From: Aeriscardovia sp.
GTDB taxonomy: Bacteria > Actinomycetota > Actinomycetes > Actinomycetales > Bifidobacteriaceae
Length of the DNA stretch: 8,275 bases
Direction of reading: 5' to 3'
Assembly: GCA_017538865.1 (NCBI GenBank)
Contig: JAFYIA010000077.1
Coordinates: forward strand, 1 to 8,275
Numbering within the stretch: the stretch's first letter is position 1; every line of letters starts with the position of its first letter. Shown in pieces: positions 1 through 6,404 of the stretch. The notes below the pieces were generated by a model, which ran no database searches, was not told where the DNA came from, and worked only from the letters and a program-made list of their open reading frames with translations. A program made the translations under genes and the position numbers.

Positions 1-1372
1 GCCCCAGGGCCGAAAGCCTCCTCTTGTTGGTGATGCCGGCCAGGGGGTTGTTCTGGTCCATGAACTGGGAGAGCTGGGAGGTCCCGAAGAACTCCCTTAT
101 CGTCGTGGCTATGGGCCGGATGTTGAGGAGGGACTGGGGGGTGATGGATTCGGCGTCCTGCGTCGTCATCCTCTCCCTTATCACCTTTTCCATGCGGTTG
201 AGGCCGCTGCGCAGCTGATTCTGTATGAGCTCCCCCACCTGCCTTATGTGGCGGTTGGCGAAGTGGTCGATGTCGTCGGTTTCCACGGGAATCTGCACAA
301 CTTCCCCGTCCTGCAGCCCGTCGATGGTCTTCCTGTCCTCCGCCAGGGCGCACAGGTAGCGCAGGGAGGCGCAGATGTCCTCCTTGGTGAGCCACCTCAT
401 CTCGGGATCTATGGAGAGCCCCAGCTTCTGGTTGATCTTGTACCTGCCGACCCTGGCCAGATCGTAGCGGCGGTGGTTGAAGTAGAAGCTGTCGAGCAAA
501 ATCCTCCCGCTTTCGGCGGTGGCGGTGTCGTTAGGCCGCACAAGCTTCGCAATCTTTTCCAGGGCCAGGTTTTTGGACTCTTCCTCGTCCGCGCCGCGCA
601 GGGCCTGGGTCTCTATGAGCTTGAGCACGGTCGGGCAGCCTTCAAATTCCCTGCGGATTTCCTCTATGCTCATCCCCATGCCCTGCAGGAAGATGATTAC
701 GGGGACCTTCTTGCGCCTGTCGACCCTTATGTCGAACTTGCCTGATTTGCCGATCTCAAATTCCAGCCAGGCTCCCCGGGAAGGTATGATCCTCCCGCTG
801 AAAATCTCTTTGTCTTTTTCGCCGTCGACAGAGCCTCCGCGGTCGAAGTACACTCCCGGGCTCCTGACGAGCTGGGATACTACGACCCTTTCGGCCCCCG
901 ATATTATGAAAGTCCCGCGCGGGGTCTGGAGGGGGAGCTCGCCCATAAAGACGTGCTGTTTTTTGTAGATATCTTCGTAGGAGAACTCCGCCTGCACAAA
1001 CAGCCCCGCAGAATAGGTCCAGCCCTGTTCCTTGCACTCTTCCCAGGTGTGCTTTGGATCGTCCAGGTAGGGGTCTTTAAAGGTCAGCTTCATGGTCTTG
1101 GAGTAGTTCTCTATAGGAGAAATGTCTTCGAAGACCTCCTCGAGGCCGCTGACGTGGGGGGTGTTGAAGGTTCCGTTTTTTTCGTCCTCCTTCACCCTTT
1201 CCTTCCACCGATCGTTGCCTATGAGCCAATCAAAAGACTCGGTTTGCACGTCCAAAAGGTTCGGGAGCTCCAAGGGCTCCTTTATCGTGGCGAAGTTCAG
1301 GCGCCTGGGGGCCTTGTGGAGGTCCGCCAAAGCGCTTTCGCCTTCGGGAGAGTTGGTTTTTTCAGCAGTCAA
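1..1372 (-). CDS. rpoB: DNA-directed RNA polymerase beta subunit, 5' part (cut by the window edge)
   Basis: The beta subunit forms one side of the RNA polymerase catalytic cleft and carries the rifampicin pocket. About 457 residues are visible in one unbroken frame. Landmarks are LELPNLLDVQ (residues 34-43), GTFIISGAERVVVSQLVRSPGVYF (about 153-176, beta lobe), RIIPSRGAWLEFE, and FFGTSQLSQFMDQNNPLAG followed by NKRRLSALG, which is rifampicin cluster I with Asp at 439. The start is a TTG at 1372, preceded by a GAGGA Shine-Dalgarno 8 bases upstream. There is no in-frame ATG until Met94, well inside conserved sequence, and an in-frame stop lies further upstream in the gap. Residue 449, equivalent to E. 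coli His526, is Asn; the Ser531 and Asp516 equivalents are retained. The gene follows ribF, not rplL, and appears to have its own promoter and leader. Identity is certain; the exact start is fairly sure. Confidence 0.97.
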   Translation of the reverse strand, partial: MTAEKTNSPEGESALADLHKAPRRLNFATIKEPLELPNLLDVQTESFDWLIGNDRWKERVKEDEKNGTFNTPHVSGLEEVFEDISPIENYSKTMKLTFKDPYLDDPKHTWEECKEQGWTYSAGLFVQAEFSYEDIYKKQHVFMGELPLQTPRGTFIISGAERVVVSQLVRSPGVYFDRGGSVDGEKDKEIFSGRIIPSRGAWLEFEIGKSGKFDIRVDRRKKVPVIIFLQGMGMSIEEIRREFEGCPTVLKLIETQALRGADEEESKNLALEKIAKLVRPNDTATAESGRILLDSFYFNHRRYDLARVGRYKINQKLGLSIDPEMRWLTKEDICASLRYLCALAEDRKTIDGLQDGEVVQIPVETDDIDHFANRHIRQVGELIQNQLRSGLNRMEKVIRERMTTQDAESITPQSLLNIRPIATTIREFFGTSQLSQFMDQNNPLAGITNKRRLSALG

Positions 1373-1385
1373 ATTGCAAATCCTC
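1373..1385 (-). promoter_or_regulatory. Ribosome binding site deciding a TTG start for rpoB
   Basis: The minus strand reads GAGGA at 1385-1381, then an 8-base spacer, then TTG at 1372. This is the only well-spaced purine-rich site upstream of the conserved RpoB N-terminus, and it supports the TTG start. The next in-frame TTG, at codon 15, has no comparable site. Confidence 0.7.
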
Positions 1386-1423
1386 GCAAATCCGGTTGAA
1401 ATCGAATGAAATTGAAGCTTTTG

Positions 1424-1449
1424 ATTCTCTGATTGGGCAACCAGAGAAT
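1424..1449 (-). promoter_or_regulatory. Hairpin in the rpoB leader
   Basis: The arms ATTCTCTGGTT and AATCAGAGAAT (minus strand) pair over 11 bp with a single G-U wobble around a GCCC loop. No U-tract follows on either strand, so it does not look like a standard intrinsic terminator. It lies about 50 bases before the rpoB start and inside the transcript expected from the candidate promoter at 1487-1514. It could be an RNA-processing site, a protein-binding site or a stability element. The pairing is seen directly; the role is inference. Confidence 0.65.
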
Positions 1450-1458
1450 GCTGGCATG

Positions 1459-1488
1459 CCCGCTATATGACACTTTTCGCCCCGCTAT
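1459..1488 (-). repeat. Paired 8-base direct repeats upstream of rpoB
   Basis: ATAGCGGG occurs twice on the minus strand, at 1488-1481 and 1466-1459. The copies are 22 bases apart, close to two helical turns. The first copy overlaps the end of the candidate -10 box and the second falls in the early transcribed region. This could be a two-site operator, or chance in a G+C-rich gap. The repeats are seen directly; the function is speculative. Confidence 0.4.
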
Positions 1489-1514
1489 TTTACCCTCGGG
1501 GGCTGAGAAATCAA
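1487..1514 (-). promoter_or_regulatory. Candidate sigma-70 type promoter for rpoB
   Basis: The minus strand has TTGATT (1514-1509, overlapping the ribF stop codon), a 16-base spacer, and TAAAAT (1492-1487), a five-of-six match to TATAAT. The bases after the -10 box (AGCGGGGCG) form a G+C-rich discriminator of the kind found at stringently controlled promoters. A start near 1480 would give a leader of about 108 bases containing the hairpin at 1424-1449. It was assigned by consensus match only. Read-through from ribF is also possible, since no terminator separates the genes. Confidence 0.4.
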
Positions 1515-2422
1515 ACCTTGGGGACCCTTTCGGCGCTCTCGGCGGCGTCGCGGGCGATCGCCTCCTCCAGCGAGGCTAAAGACGGGAAAGCCTTCTGGGG
1601 CCGCAGGAAATCAAAGAACTTCACTTCCGCCCTGCAGCCGTAGAGGGGGGAGGAGAAGCCGTCCAGAATATGGGCCTCTATTTTGACCTCCCCAGATTCG
1701 GGGCTCACGGTAGGGTTGGTCCCCACTGAAATTGCGGCCCGGAAATCTTTGCCCCCGACCCCGAGGTATCCGCAGTACACCCCTTCCGCCGGGACGAGCC
1801 CTTCCACCTTTCCCCCCAGGTTGGCCGTAGGAAACCCCATCTTCCGGCCGTTTTTAAGGCCGCGGACGACCAGCCCTTCCACGGCGTGGGGGCGGGAGAG
1901 GAGGAGGGAGGCATCGCGGACCCTGCCCTCTTCCAGCATCTGCCTTATCCTGGTCGAGCTCACCCTGGATCCCATCGCCTCTACGGGAGGGGCGGTGCGC
2001 AGGCTCATGGGGAGGCTGCGGCAAAACTCCCCCGCCTTCCCCACCGTCCCCTCTCCTCCGCGCCCCAGGCACGTGAAAGGTCCGATCACAAGGTCCTCGA
2101 CCCCGGAAGAGGAGAGGGCGGAGAGGAAGGCTTGGTAGGGCGTCTCCCGGAGGCCCGAATCGAAGGAGGCTATGAACAGCTCGTCTATGCCCAGGGACTT
2201 AAAGAGCCTTATCTGCTGAGAGAGCGAGGTTATCTCGGGCTTTTTTGGGTCCGGCCTCGGATCGAAGATCATGGCGGCAGAGCTTATCCCCTTGGCACCG
2301 GCGGCTTCTTTTGCCAGAGACACCACCGAAAGGTGTCCCAAATGCAGCCCGTCGAAGCTCCCCAAAGCCAGGCTCCTTCGGCCCGGGGGGAGCCAGGGCC
2401 CTTTAACCCTGAAGACTTTCAT
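1511..2422 (-). CDS. ribF: Bifunctional riboflavin kinase / FMN adenylyltransferase
   Basis: RibF converts riboflavin to FMN and then FAD in the cytoplasm. The 303-residue protein has the usual two-domain layout and length. The N-terminal nucleotidyltransferase domain shows GSFDGLHLGH (21-30, with the HxGH signature) and SSTRIR (155-160). The C-terminal kinase domain shows GFPTAN (196-201), GVYCGYL, VGTNPTV (233-239) and an IEAHILD...LYG segment with the expected Glu at 249. The adenylyltransferase half is divergent: the usual FDPHP is FDPRP (53-57), and the usual G-x-D-F-x-F-G loop reads GPFTCLG (114-120). The kinase half looks intact, so FMN synthesis is the safer activity to infer. The ATG start has a GGAAG site just upstream and overlaps the end of truB by 20 bases, suggesting translational coupling. 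It is the last gene before the rpoB leader. Confidence 0.93.
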   Translation of the reverse strand: MKVFRVKGPWLPPGRRSLALGSFDGLHLGHLSVVSLAKEAAGAKGISSAAMIFDPRPDPKKPEITSLSQQIRLFKSLGIDELFIASFDSGLRETPYQAFLSALSSSGVEDLVIGPFTCLGRGGEGTVGKAGEFCRSLPMSLRTAPPVEAMGSRVSSTRIRQMLEEGRVRDASLLLSRPHAVEGLVVRGLKNGRKMGFPTANLGGKVEGLVPAEGVYCGYLGVGGKDFRAAISVGTNPTVSPESGEVKIEAHILDGFSSPLYGCRAEVKFFDFLRPQKAFPSLASLEEAIARDAAESAERVPKV

Positions 2423-3215
2423 TTTCTTCCAAGCGGGCCTGGAGGGAGGGGAGGCGCATCATCTTTTCAAGGGCCCAGGTCCTGTTTATCCGCACTTTCC
2501 CCTCTTCAAGCCTGCAGGGGGCGCAGTCTTTGAGGGAGAAGGGGCCGATTTTGGAGCGCTGGAGGTAAAAGAGGTAGGCCCCGCAGCCAAGCTCCCTTCC
2601 AAAATCCCTGGCCAAGGCGCGGATGTAGGTGCCTTTTGAGCAGGAAACCGTGCACTCGAGGAGGGCCGCCTCCCCCCGCCATGGCTTCCCCAAAGTCTTT
2701 TCCGCGCCGCCTCCGGGGAGCTTTCGCATTCTGCCGATTTTGAAAGAATAGATTTCCACCGGCCTGGGATCGAGCTCGAAATCCCTCCCCGAGCGGGCCA
2801 GATCGTACGCCCTTTTGCCTTCGAAGTGCACCGCGCTGAAGCGGGAGGGGACTTGGCTTATCCTTCCCGTAAATTTTTCGGCCGCCTTTTCGAGGGACCT
2901 GTAGGAAAGGCGCCTCACGGCCAGGGCGCGGGGGCTTGGCTGCAAAGAGAGATCCCCTTCGCTGTCTTCCGTGGAGCTTTCTGCTCCCAAGGCGAAGACG
3001 GCCCTATAGGTCTTTTTAAGCCCCTGGAGGGAAGGGAGGGCCTTTGTGCCGCGCCCGAACCCCAAGATCAAGAGCCCTTCGGCCAAGGGGTCCAAGGTGC
3101 CGGCGTGCCCGACTTTCTTAAAGGAAAACTCGCGCCGAAGCGCGCTTGCAGCCGCAAAGCTGCTCGCCCCCCGGGGCTTGTATACGCACACGATCCCCGA
3201 TTCCGGCTCAGGCAT
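2403..3215 (-). CDS. truB: tRNA pseudouridine(55) synthase
   Basis: TruB isomerises U55 to pseudouridine in the T-loop of tRNAs and also acts as a tRNA folding chaperone. From the ATG at 3215 the protein is 270 residues. It shows GIVCVYKPRGASS at the N-terminus, KVGHAGTLDPLAEG (34-47) with the catalytic Asp at 42, the KKTY segment ending at Tyr70, QVPSRFSAVH (121-130), and CSKGTYIRALARDFGRELG (192-210). The usual PPxYSAxK stretch is altered here to PSRFSAVH. A TTG at 3242 would add nine residues. I prefer the ATG because it places the conserved GI(L/V)xxxKP motif near the N-terminus as in the family, and because it overlaps the rbfA stop by only 8 bases. The 3' end overlaps ribF by 20 bases. 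Function is confident; the start is less so. Confidence 0.93.
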   Translation of the reverse strand: MPEPESGIVCVYKPRGASSFAAASALRREFSFKKVGHAGTLDPLAEGLLILGFGRGTKALPSLQGLKKTYRAVFALGAESSTEDSEGDLSLQPSPRALAVRRLSYRSLEKAAEKFTGRISQVPSRFSAVHFEGKRAYDLARSGRDFELDPRPVEIYSFKIGRMRKLPGGGAEKTLGKPWRGEAALLECTVSCSKGTYIRALARDFGRELGCGAYLFYLQRSKIGPFSLKDCAPCRLEEGKVRINRTWALEKMMRLPSLQARLEENESLQG

Positions 3216-3621
3216 CCTTGTAGGGGTTTTCCTCTCCTGCAAAGCCCTTTTCGGAGCTTTCCTCCTCCATCTTCTCGTCTTCCCTCAGGGCCTCGTCTAT
3301 TTTTTCCTCTATCCTCATGGCCCTGTCCTGGAGCTCGTCGTAGCGAAAGTCCAAGGAAGGAGCGGTTCTGAGGCCGCACCCGCGGGCGACCCTGGACCTG
3401 AGCTTCCCTTTGGCCCTTTCGAGGGCTTCGGCGGCCTCCTCGCGGCTCCCGCCGGGGCAGATCCAGTACACGAAGGCCATATGGAGGTCGGGGGTGATCC
3501 TGACCTCGGTTACGGTGACCCCCCTGAGGGCCGGATCTTTGAGATCCCTCTCTATGGCCGTGGCCACGGTCCTCTGCACGAAGTCGGCTATGCGGCCCTC
3601 TTTGGCCTCACTCCTCCCCAT
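3208..3621 (-). CDS. rbfA: 30S ribosome-binding factor A
   Basis: RbfA is a small KH-fold protein that binds the 30S subunit near helix 1 and the neck of 16S rRNA during late maturation. The 137-residue protein is slightly longer than most family members because of an acidic tail after about residue 112 (EDEKMEEESSEKG). Family features are the N-terminal helix with IADFVQRTVATAIERDLKDP, the strand VTVTEVRITPDLHMAFVYW, and LRTAPSLDFRYDE near residues 84-96. The KH turn region reads GCGLRTAP. It starts at ATG 3621, overlapping the infB stop by 14 bases, and its stop overlaps the preferred truB start by 8 bases, so translation is probably coupled on both sides. Placement between infB and truB is the standard order and supports the call. 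Confidence 0.93.
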   Translation of the reverse strand: MGRSEAKEGRIADFVQRTVATAIERDLKDPALRGVTVTEVRITPDLHMAFVYWICPGGSREEAAEALERAKGKLRSRVARGCGLRTAPSLDFRYDELQDRAMRIEEKIDEALREDEKMEEESSEKGFAGEENPYKDA

Positions 3622-6271
3622 CTTCCGCCTTCGCGCGCTCCTGGGAGGCCGCGGCCTCCTTGCGGTCGACTTCCTTCATCTCGTAAGTCTCGATGATGTC
3701 GCCCTCCTGGATGTCGTTGAAGCTGCCGAGGTTAATCCCGGCTTCGAACCCGGCTTTAACCTCCGTCACGTCGTCCTTGAAGCGCCTGAGGCCGGTGATG
3801 ACCAGGTCGTTGGTCTTCACTATCCCCTCCCTCAGGATCCTGGCCTTGGAGTTCCTCTTGACGACCCCGTCGAGCACCATGACGCCGGCTATGTTTCCAA
3901 ACTTGGAGGAGCGGAAGATCTGGCGTATCTCGGAGTGGGAGGTGGTGCTCTCCTCGTAGACGGGCTTGAGCATCCCCTCCAGGGCCTCCGTGACTTCCTC
4001 GGTAGCCTGGTAGATGACGGTGTAGAACTTGATTTCCACGCCCTCTTTTTCCGCAAGCTCCGCTATGTTCTTGTTGGGCCTCACGTTGAAGCCTATGATT
4101 ACGGCCTTGTCCACGGTTGCCAGGTTCACGTCGTTTTGGGTTATGGCGCCTACGCCCCTGTGGATCACATTGATTCCGACCCCGTCGGCCACGTGGATCT
4201 TCATCAGTTCGTCTTCAAGGGCCTCCACGCTTCCGGAGGAGTCGCCCTTTATTACGAGGTTTAGGGTGTCAACTTCAGACTTCTTGAACTGCTCTTTGAG
4301 GCTTTCCAGGGAGACGACCTTGCGCTGCCTGCCCAGCTCTGCCGCCCTGGCGAGGGCCTCCCTCTTTTCGGCTATCTGGCGCGCGATGCGATCGTCTGGG
4401 GCCTGGAGGAGGAGATCGCCGGCCGCGGGGAGGGAGGTAAGCCCCAGGACGGCCACGGGCATGGATGCCCCGGCCTCCTTGAGGGGCTCGCCCTCTTCGT
4501 CGAACATGGCGCGCACCTTCCCGTAGGCGTTGCCCACCACAATCGCGTCCCCCGTGCGCAGGGTCCCTTCCTTTATAAGCGCGCTGACCACCGGGCCCCG
4601 CCCGCGGTCCAGCCTCGCTTCCACCGCGGTGCCGCGGGCGGGGAGGCTGGGGTCTGTGCGGAGGTCCAGGTCGGCGTCGGAAGTCAGTAGGACGGCCTCC
4701 AGGAGCTTGTCTATCCCGGTCCCGTCTTTTGCAGACACGTCCACAAACATCGTGTCCCCGCCGTACTCCTCGGGCACTAGCCCGAACTCCATAAGCTGGC
4801 TCCTGACCTTCTCCGGGTTTGCATCCGGCAGATCTATCTTGTTGACGGCAACCACAATCGGCACGTTCGCGCTCTTGGCGTGGTTGAGTGCCTCGATGGT
4901 CTGAGGCATCACTCCGTCGTTTGCGGCCACTACCAAAATGGCCACGTCCGTCAACTCCGCGCCTCTGGCCCTCATGGCCGTAAAGGCCTCGTGGCCGGGG
5001 GTGTCGAGGAAGGTTATATACCTTTTCTCGCCCTCCATTTCGATCTGCACCCTGTAGGCGCCGATGCTCTGAGTGATGCCGCCGGCCTCCCGCCTGCGCT
5101 CATGGGTGTTGCGGATGGCGTCAAGCAAGCTCGTTTTGCCGTGGTCCACATGCCCCATGACGGTGACCACCGGGGGCCGGGGGACCAGGTCTTCCTCGCT
5201 TCCTTCCCGCTCCAAGTCGATGTCGAACTGCTTCAAAAGCTGGGCGTCTTCTTCCTGGGCGGAGACCACCTTTATGTTCCACCCGATTTCGTCGCCCAGG
5301 ATTTGGAACAAATCCGAATCGAGGGACTGGGAGACCGTGGCCATCTGCCCCAGGCGGAAGAGCACCTGCACCAGGGAGGCGGCGGGCACATTGATCTTGT
5401 CGGCGAGGTCGGCCAGGGTGGACCCCTGCCTCAGGGTTATAGTCTGGCCGTTTCCCGAGGGAAGCCTGACGCCGCCGATGACGGGGGTCTGAAGCTCCTG
5501 GAACTCCTGCCTTTTTTGCTGCAGGCGATGGTTCTTCTTCTTCTGGGCGCGGGCTCCGGGAGCCTGGCGTCCGAAAGCGCCGCCGCCGCGCGTGCCGCGG
5601 GCGGGCGATCCACCGGCCTTAGGAGCCGAGGAGAAGGGGCGCGGGGAGGGGGAGCCGGAAGCGCTCCTGAACCTGGGTCCGGAGGGCGAGGCCCCCCTCC
5701 CGGCGGGAGATCCGGAAGGCCTGCGCCTGAACTGGCCTCCCTGGGCGGACGCCTCCTCTCCCTTCTTTCCCCGCGGCCCCCCCTTGGGCTTTACCGTAGG
5801 CTTGGAGAGCGGATGAGGCCTCGGGATGTCGTTGGGAGTCGGGAAGTGCATGCCCTGGGTCGAAGAGAAGGGGTTGTTGCCGGGCCTCGGGCCTTGGCGC
5901 TTGGAAAAATCCTGGGGCGTGGGGGTTGCGGGCAGCGTCGGTGCGCGAAACAGCGGCGTAGGGGCGGCTTGAGGCCTCGGGGAAGGCGCGGGCTTGGGTT
6001 CGGGCTTCCTGTCCCTGTGCTCCCTGGGAGCCTGCGCCTCCTGGGGGAAGGGCTTTTTAGGAAAGGCCTTCTGGGCCTTGGGCGAGCGCTTCTGCTGAGA
6101 CTGTGAAGACGCGCTCTTTTGGAACTTCATTTCCAGCTGCCTGACTACGGGCGCCTCGACCGTCGAAGAGGCGGACTTTACAAACTCTCCCATGTCTTTC
6201 AGGGTTGACAAAATCGTGCCGCTGTCCACTCCAAATTTCTTTGCCAACTCGTAAATACGCGCTTTAGGCAC
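3608..6271 (-). CDS. infB: Translation initiation factor IF-2
   Basis: IF2 is a GTPase that brings initiator fMet-tRNA to the 30S subunit and promotes subunit joining. From the GTG at 6271 it is 887 residues. An N-terminal IF2_N helix bundle (1-50, ARIYELAKKFGV) is followed by a low-complexity Pro/Ala/Arg/Lys/Gly linker (about 52-262), a second IF2_N domain (about 268-338), and the G domain: GHVDHGKT (373-380), GGITQSIG (397-404), DTPGHEAF (423-430), NKID (477-480), SAK (513-515). Domains II, III and C2 follow. The switch I motif has Ser where many IF2s have His. In C2 the usual IAGC and ECG cysteines are Val797 and Ala844. A TTG at 6325 is also in frame but would translate through a hairpin, so the GTG with a GAGGTG site is preferred; GTG at 6277 is another option. 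Confidence 0.96.
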   Translation of the reverse strand: MPKARIYELAKKFGVDSGTILSTLKDMGEFVKSASSTVEAPVVRQLEMKFQKSASSQSQQKRSPKAQKAFPKKPFPQEAQAPREHRDRKPEPKPAPSPRPQAAPTPLFRAPTLPATPTPQDFSKRQGPRPGNNPFSSTQGMHFPTPNDIPRPHPLSKPTVKPKGGPRGKKGEEASAQGGQFRRRPSGSPAGRGASPSGPRFRSASGSPSPRPFSSAPKAGGSPARGTRGGGAFGRQAPGARAQKKKNHRLQQKRQEFQELQTPVIGGVRLPSGNGQTITLRQGSTLADLADKINVPAASLVQVLFRLGQMATVSQSLDSDLFQILGDEIGWNIKVVSAQEEDAQLLKQFDIDLEREGSEEDLVPRPPVVTVMGHVDHGKTSLLDAIRNTHERRREAGGITQSIGAYRVQIEMEGEKRYITFLDTPGHEAFTAMRARGAELTDVAILVVAANDGVMPQTIEALNHAKSANVPIVVAVNKIDLPDANPEKVRSQLMEFGLVPEEYGGDTMFVDVSAKDGTGIDKLLEAVLLTSDADLDLRTDPSLPARGTAVEARLDRGRGPVVSALIKEGTLRTGDAIVVGNAYGKVRAMFDEEGEPLKEAGASMPVAVLGLTSLPAAGDLLLQAPDDRIARQIAEKREALARAAELGRQRKVVSLESLKEQFKKSEVDTLNLVIKGDSSGSVEALEDELMKIHVADGVGINVIHRGVGAITQNDVNLATVDKAVIIGFNVRPNKNIAELAEKEGVEIKFYTVIYQATEEVTEALEGMLKPVYEESTTSHSEIRQIFRSSKFGNIAGVMVLDGVVKRNSKARILREGIVKTNDLVITGLRRFKDDVTEVKAGFEAGINLGSFNDIQEGDIIETYEMKEVDRKEAAASQERAKAEDGEE

Positions 6272-6274
6272 TGA

Positions 6275-6280
6275 CACCTC
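6275..6280 (-). promoter_or_regulatory. Ribosome binding site favouring the GTG start of infB
   Basis: The minus strand reads GAGGTG at 6280-6275, then TCA, then GTG at 6271. The GAGG core is five bases from that GTG. Neither GTG 6277 nor TTG 6325 has an equally good site, and the GTG 6271 start puts the conserved ARIYELAKKFG motif at the N-terminus as in other IF2 proteins. Confidence 0.55.
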
Positions 6281-6296
6281 ACTTATCCGACGTTTT

Positions 6297-6312
6297 GCGG
6301 CCCTCGGGCCGC
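6297..6312 (-). promoter_or_regulatory. G+C-rich hairpin just upstream of the infB ribosome binding site
   Basis: The minus strand reads GCGGCCCGAGGGCCGC, a perfect inverted repeat that folds as a 6-bp stem with a CGAG tetraloop. It ends 16 bases before the GAGGTG site. It is followed by AAAACG, not a U-tract, so it is not a terminator. It may influence ribosome loading on infB, or stabilise the mRNA end. The structure is seen; the role is inferred. Confidence 0.55.
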
Positions 6313-6367
6313 CAGTTACGCGCAACCACTTATTTGCAACACTAACAGTTTAACTTGACCTGAGGCC

Positions 6368-6384
6368 CGCCCCCCGAAGGGGCG
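6368..6384 (-). promoter_or_regulatory. UUCG-type hairpin after the nusA stop
   Basis: On the minus strand CGCCCC pairs with GGGGCG around UUCGG, allowing a very stable C(UUCG)G-like loop with one extra G. It begins 20 bases after the nusA stop codon. GGCCTCAGG follows, so there is no U-tract for intrinsic termination. The likeliest roles are mRNA 3'-end protection or processing between nusA and infB; the low-complexity G/C run could also be incidental. Confidence 0.5.
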
Positions 6385-6404
6385 AAAAGCCTGCAGAAGG
6401 AAAT

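Noticed and set aside
756..1037. Short minus-strand frame inside rpoB
   Set aside because: It is an out-of-frame reading of the RpoB coding sequence, which is continuous through this stretch, so it does not indicate a frameshift.
248..1399. Plus-strand open frames opposite rpoB
   Set aside because: The minus strand is an uninterrupted RpoB frame with clear family motifs; the opposite frames are shadows.
1400..1440. Second rpoB promoter using TTGCCC and TTCAAT
   Set aside because: Both boxes are weak matches, the spacer is 18 bases, and the -35 overlaps the hairpin. The upstream candidate is better.
3410..4264. Plus-strand open frame across rbfA and infB
   Set aside because: It is antisense to two confidently identified genes and shows no family motifs.
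4880..6106. Long plus-strand open frame (408 codons) antisense to infB
   Set aside because: It lies wholly opposite a clear IF2 frame. Its composition mirrors the Pro/Arg/Gly-rich linker, and it has no recognisable domain. Long antisense frames are expected in G+C-rich genes.
6272..6325. Upstream TTG start extending IF2 by 18 residues
   Set aside because: The extra residues do not match IF2 N-termini, the segment contains a perfect hairpin, and a better ribosome binding site precedes the GTG at 6271.
6361..6390. Intrinsic terminator after nusA
   Set aside because: A G+C-rich stem exists, but no U-tract follows on either strand, so I list it only as a hairpin.
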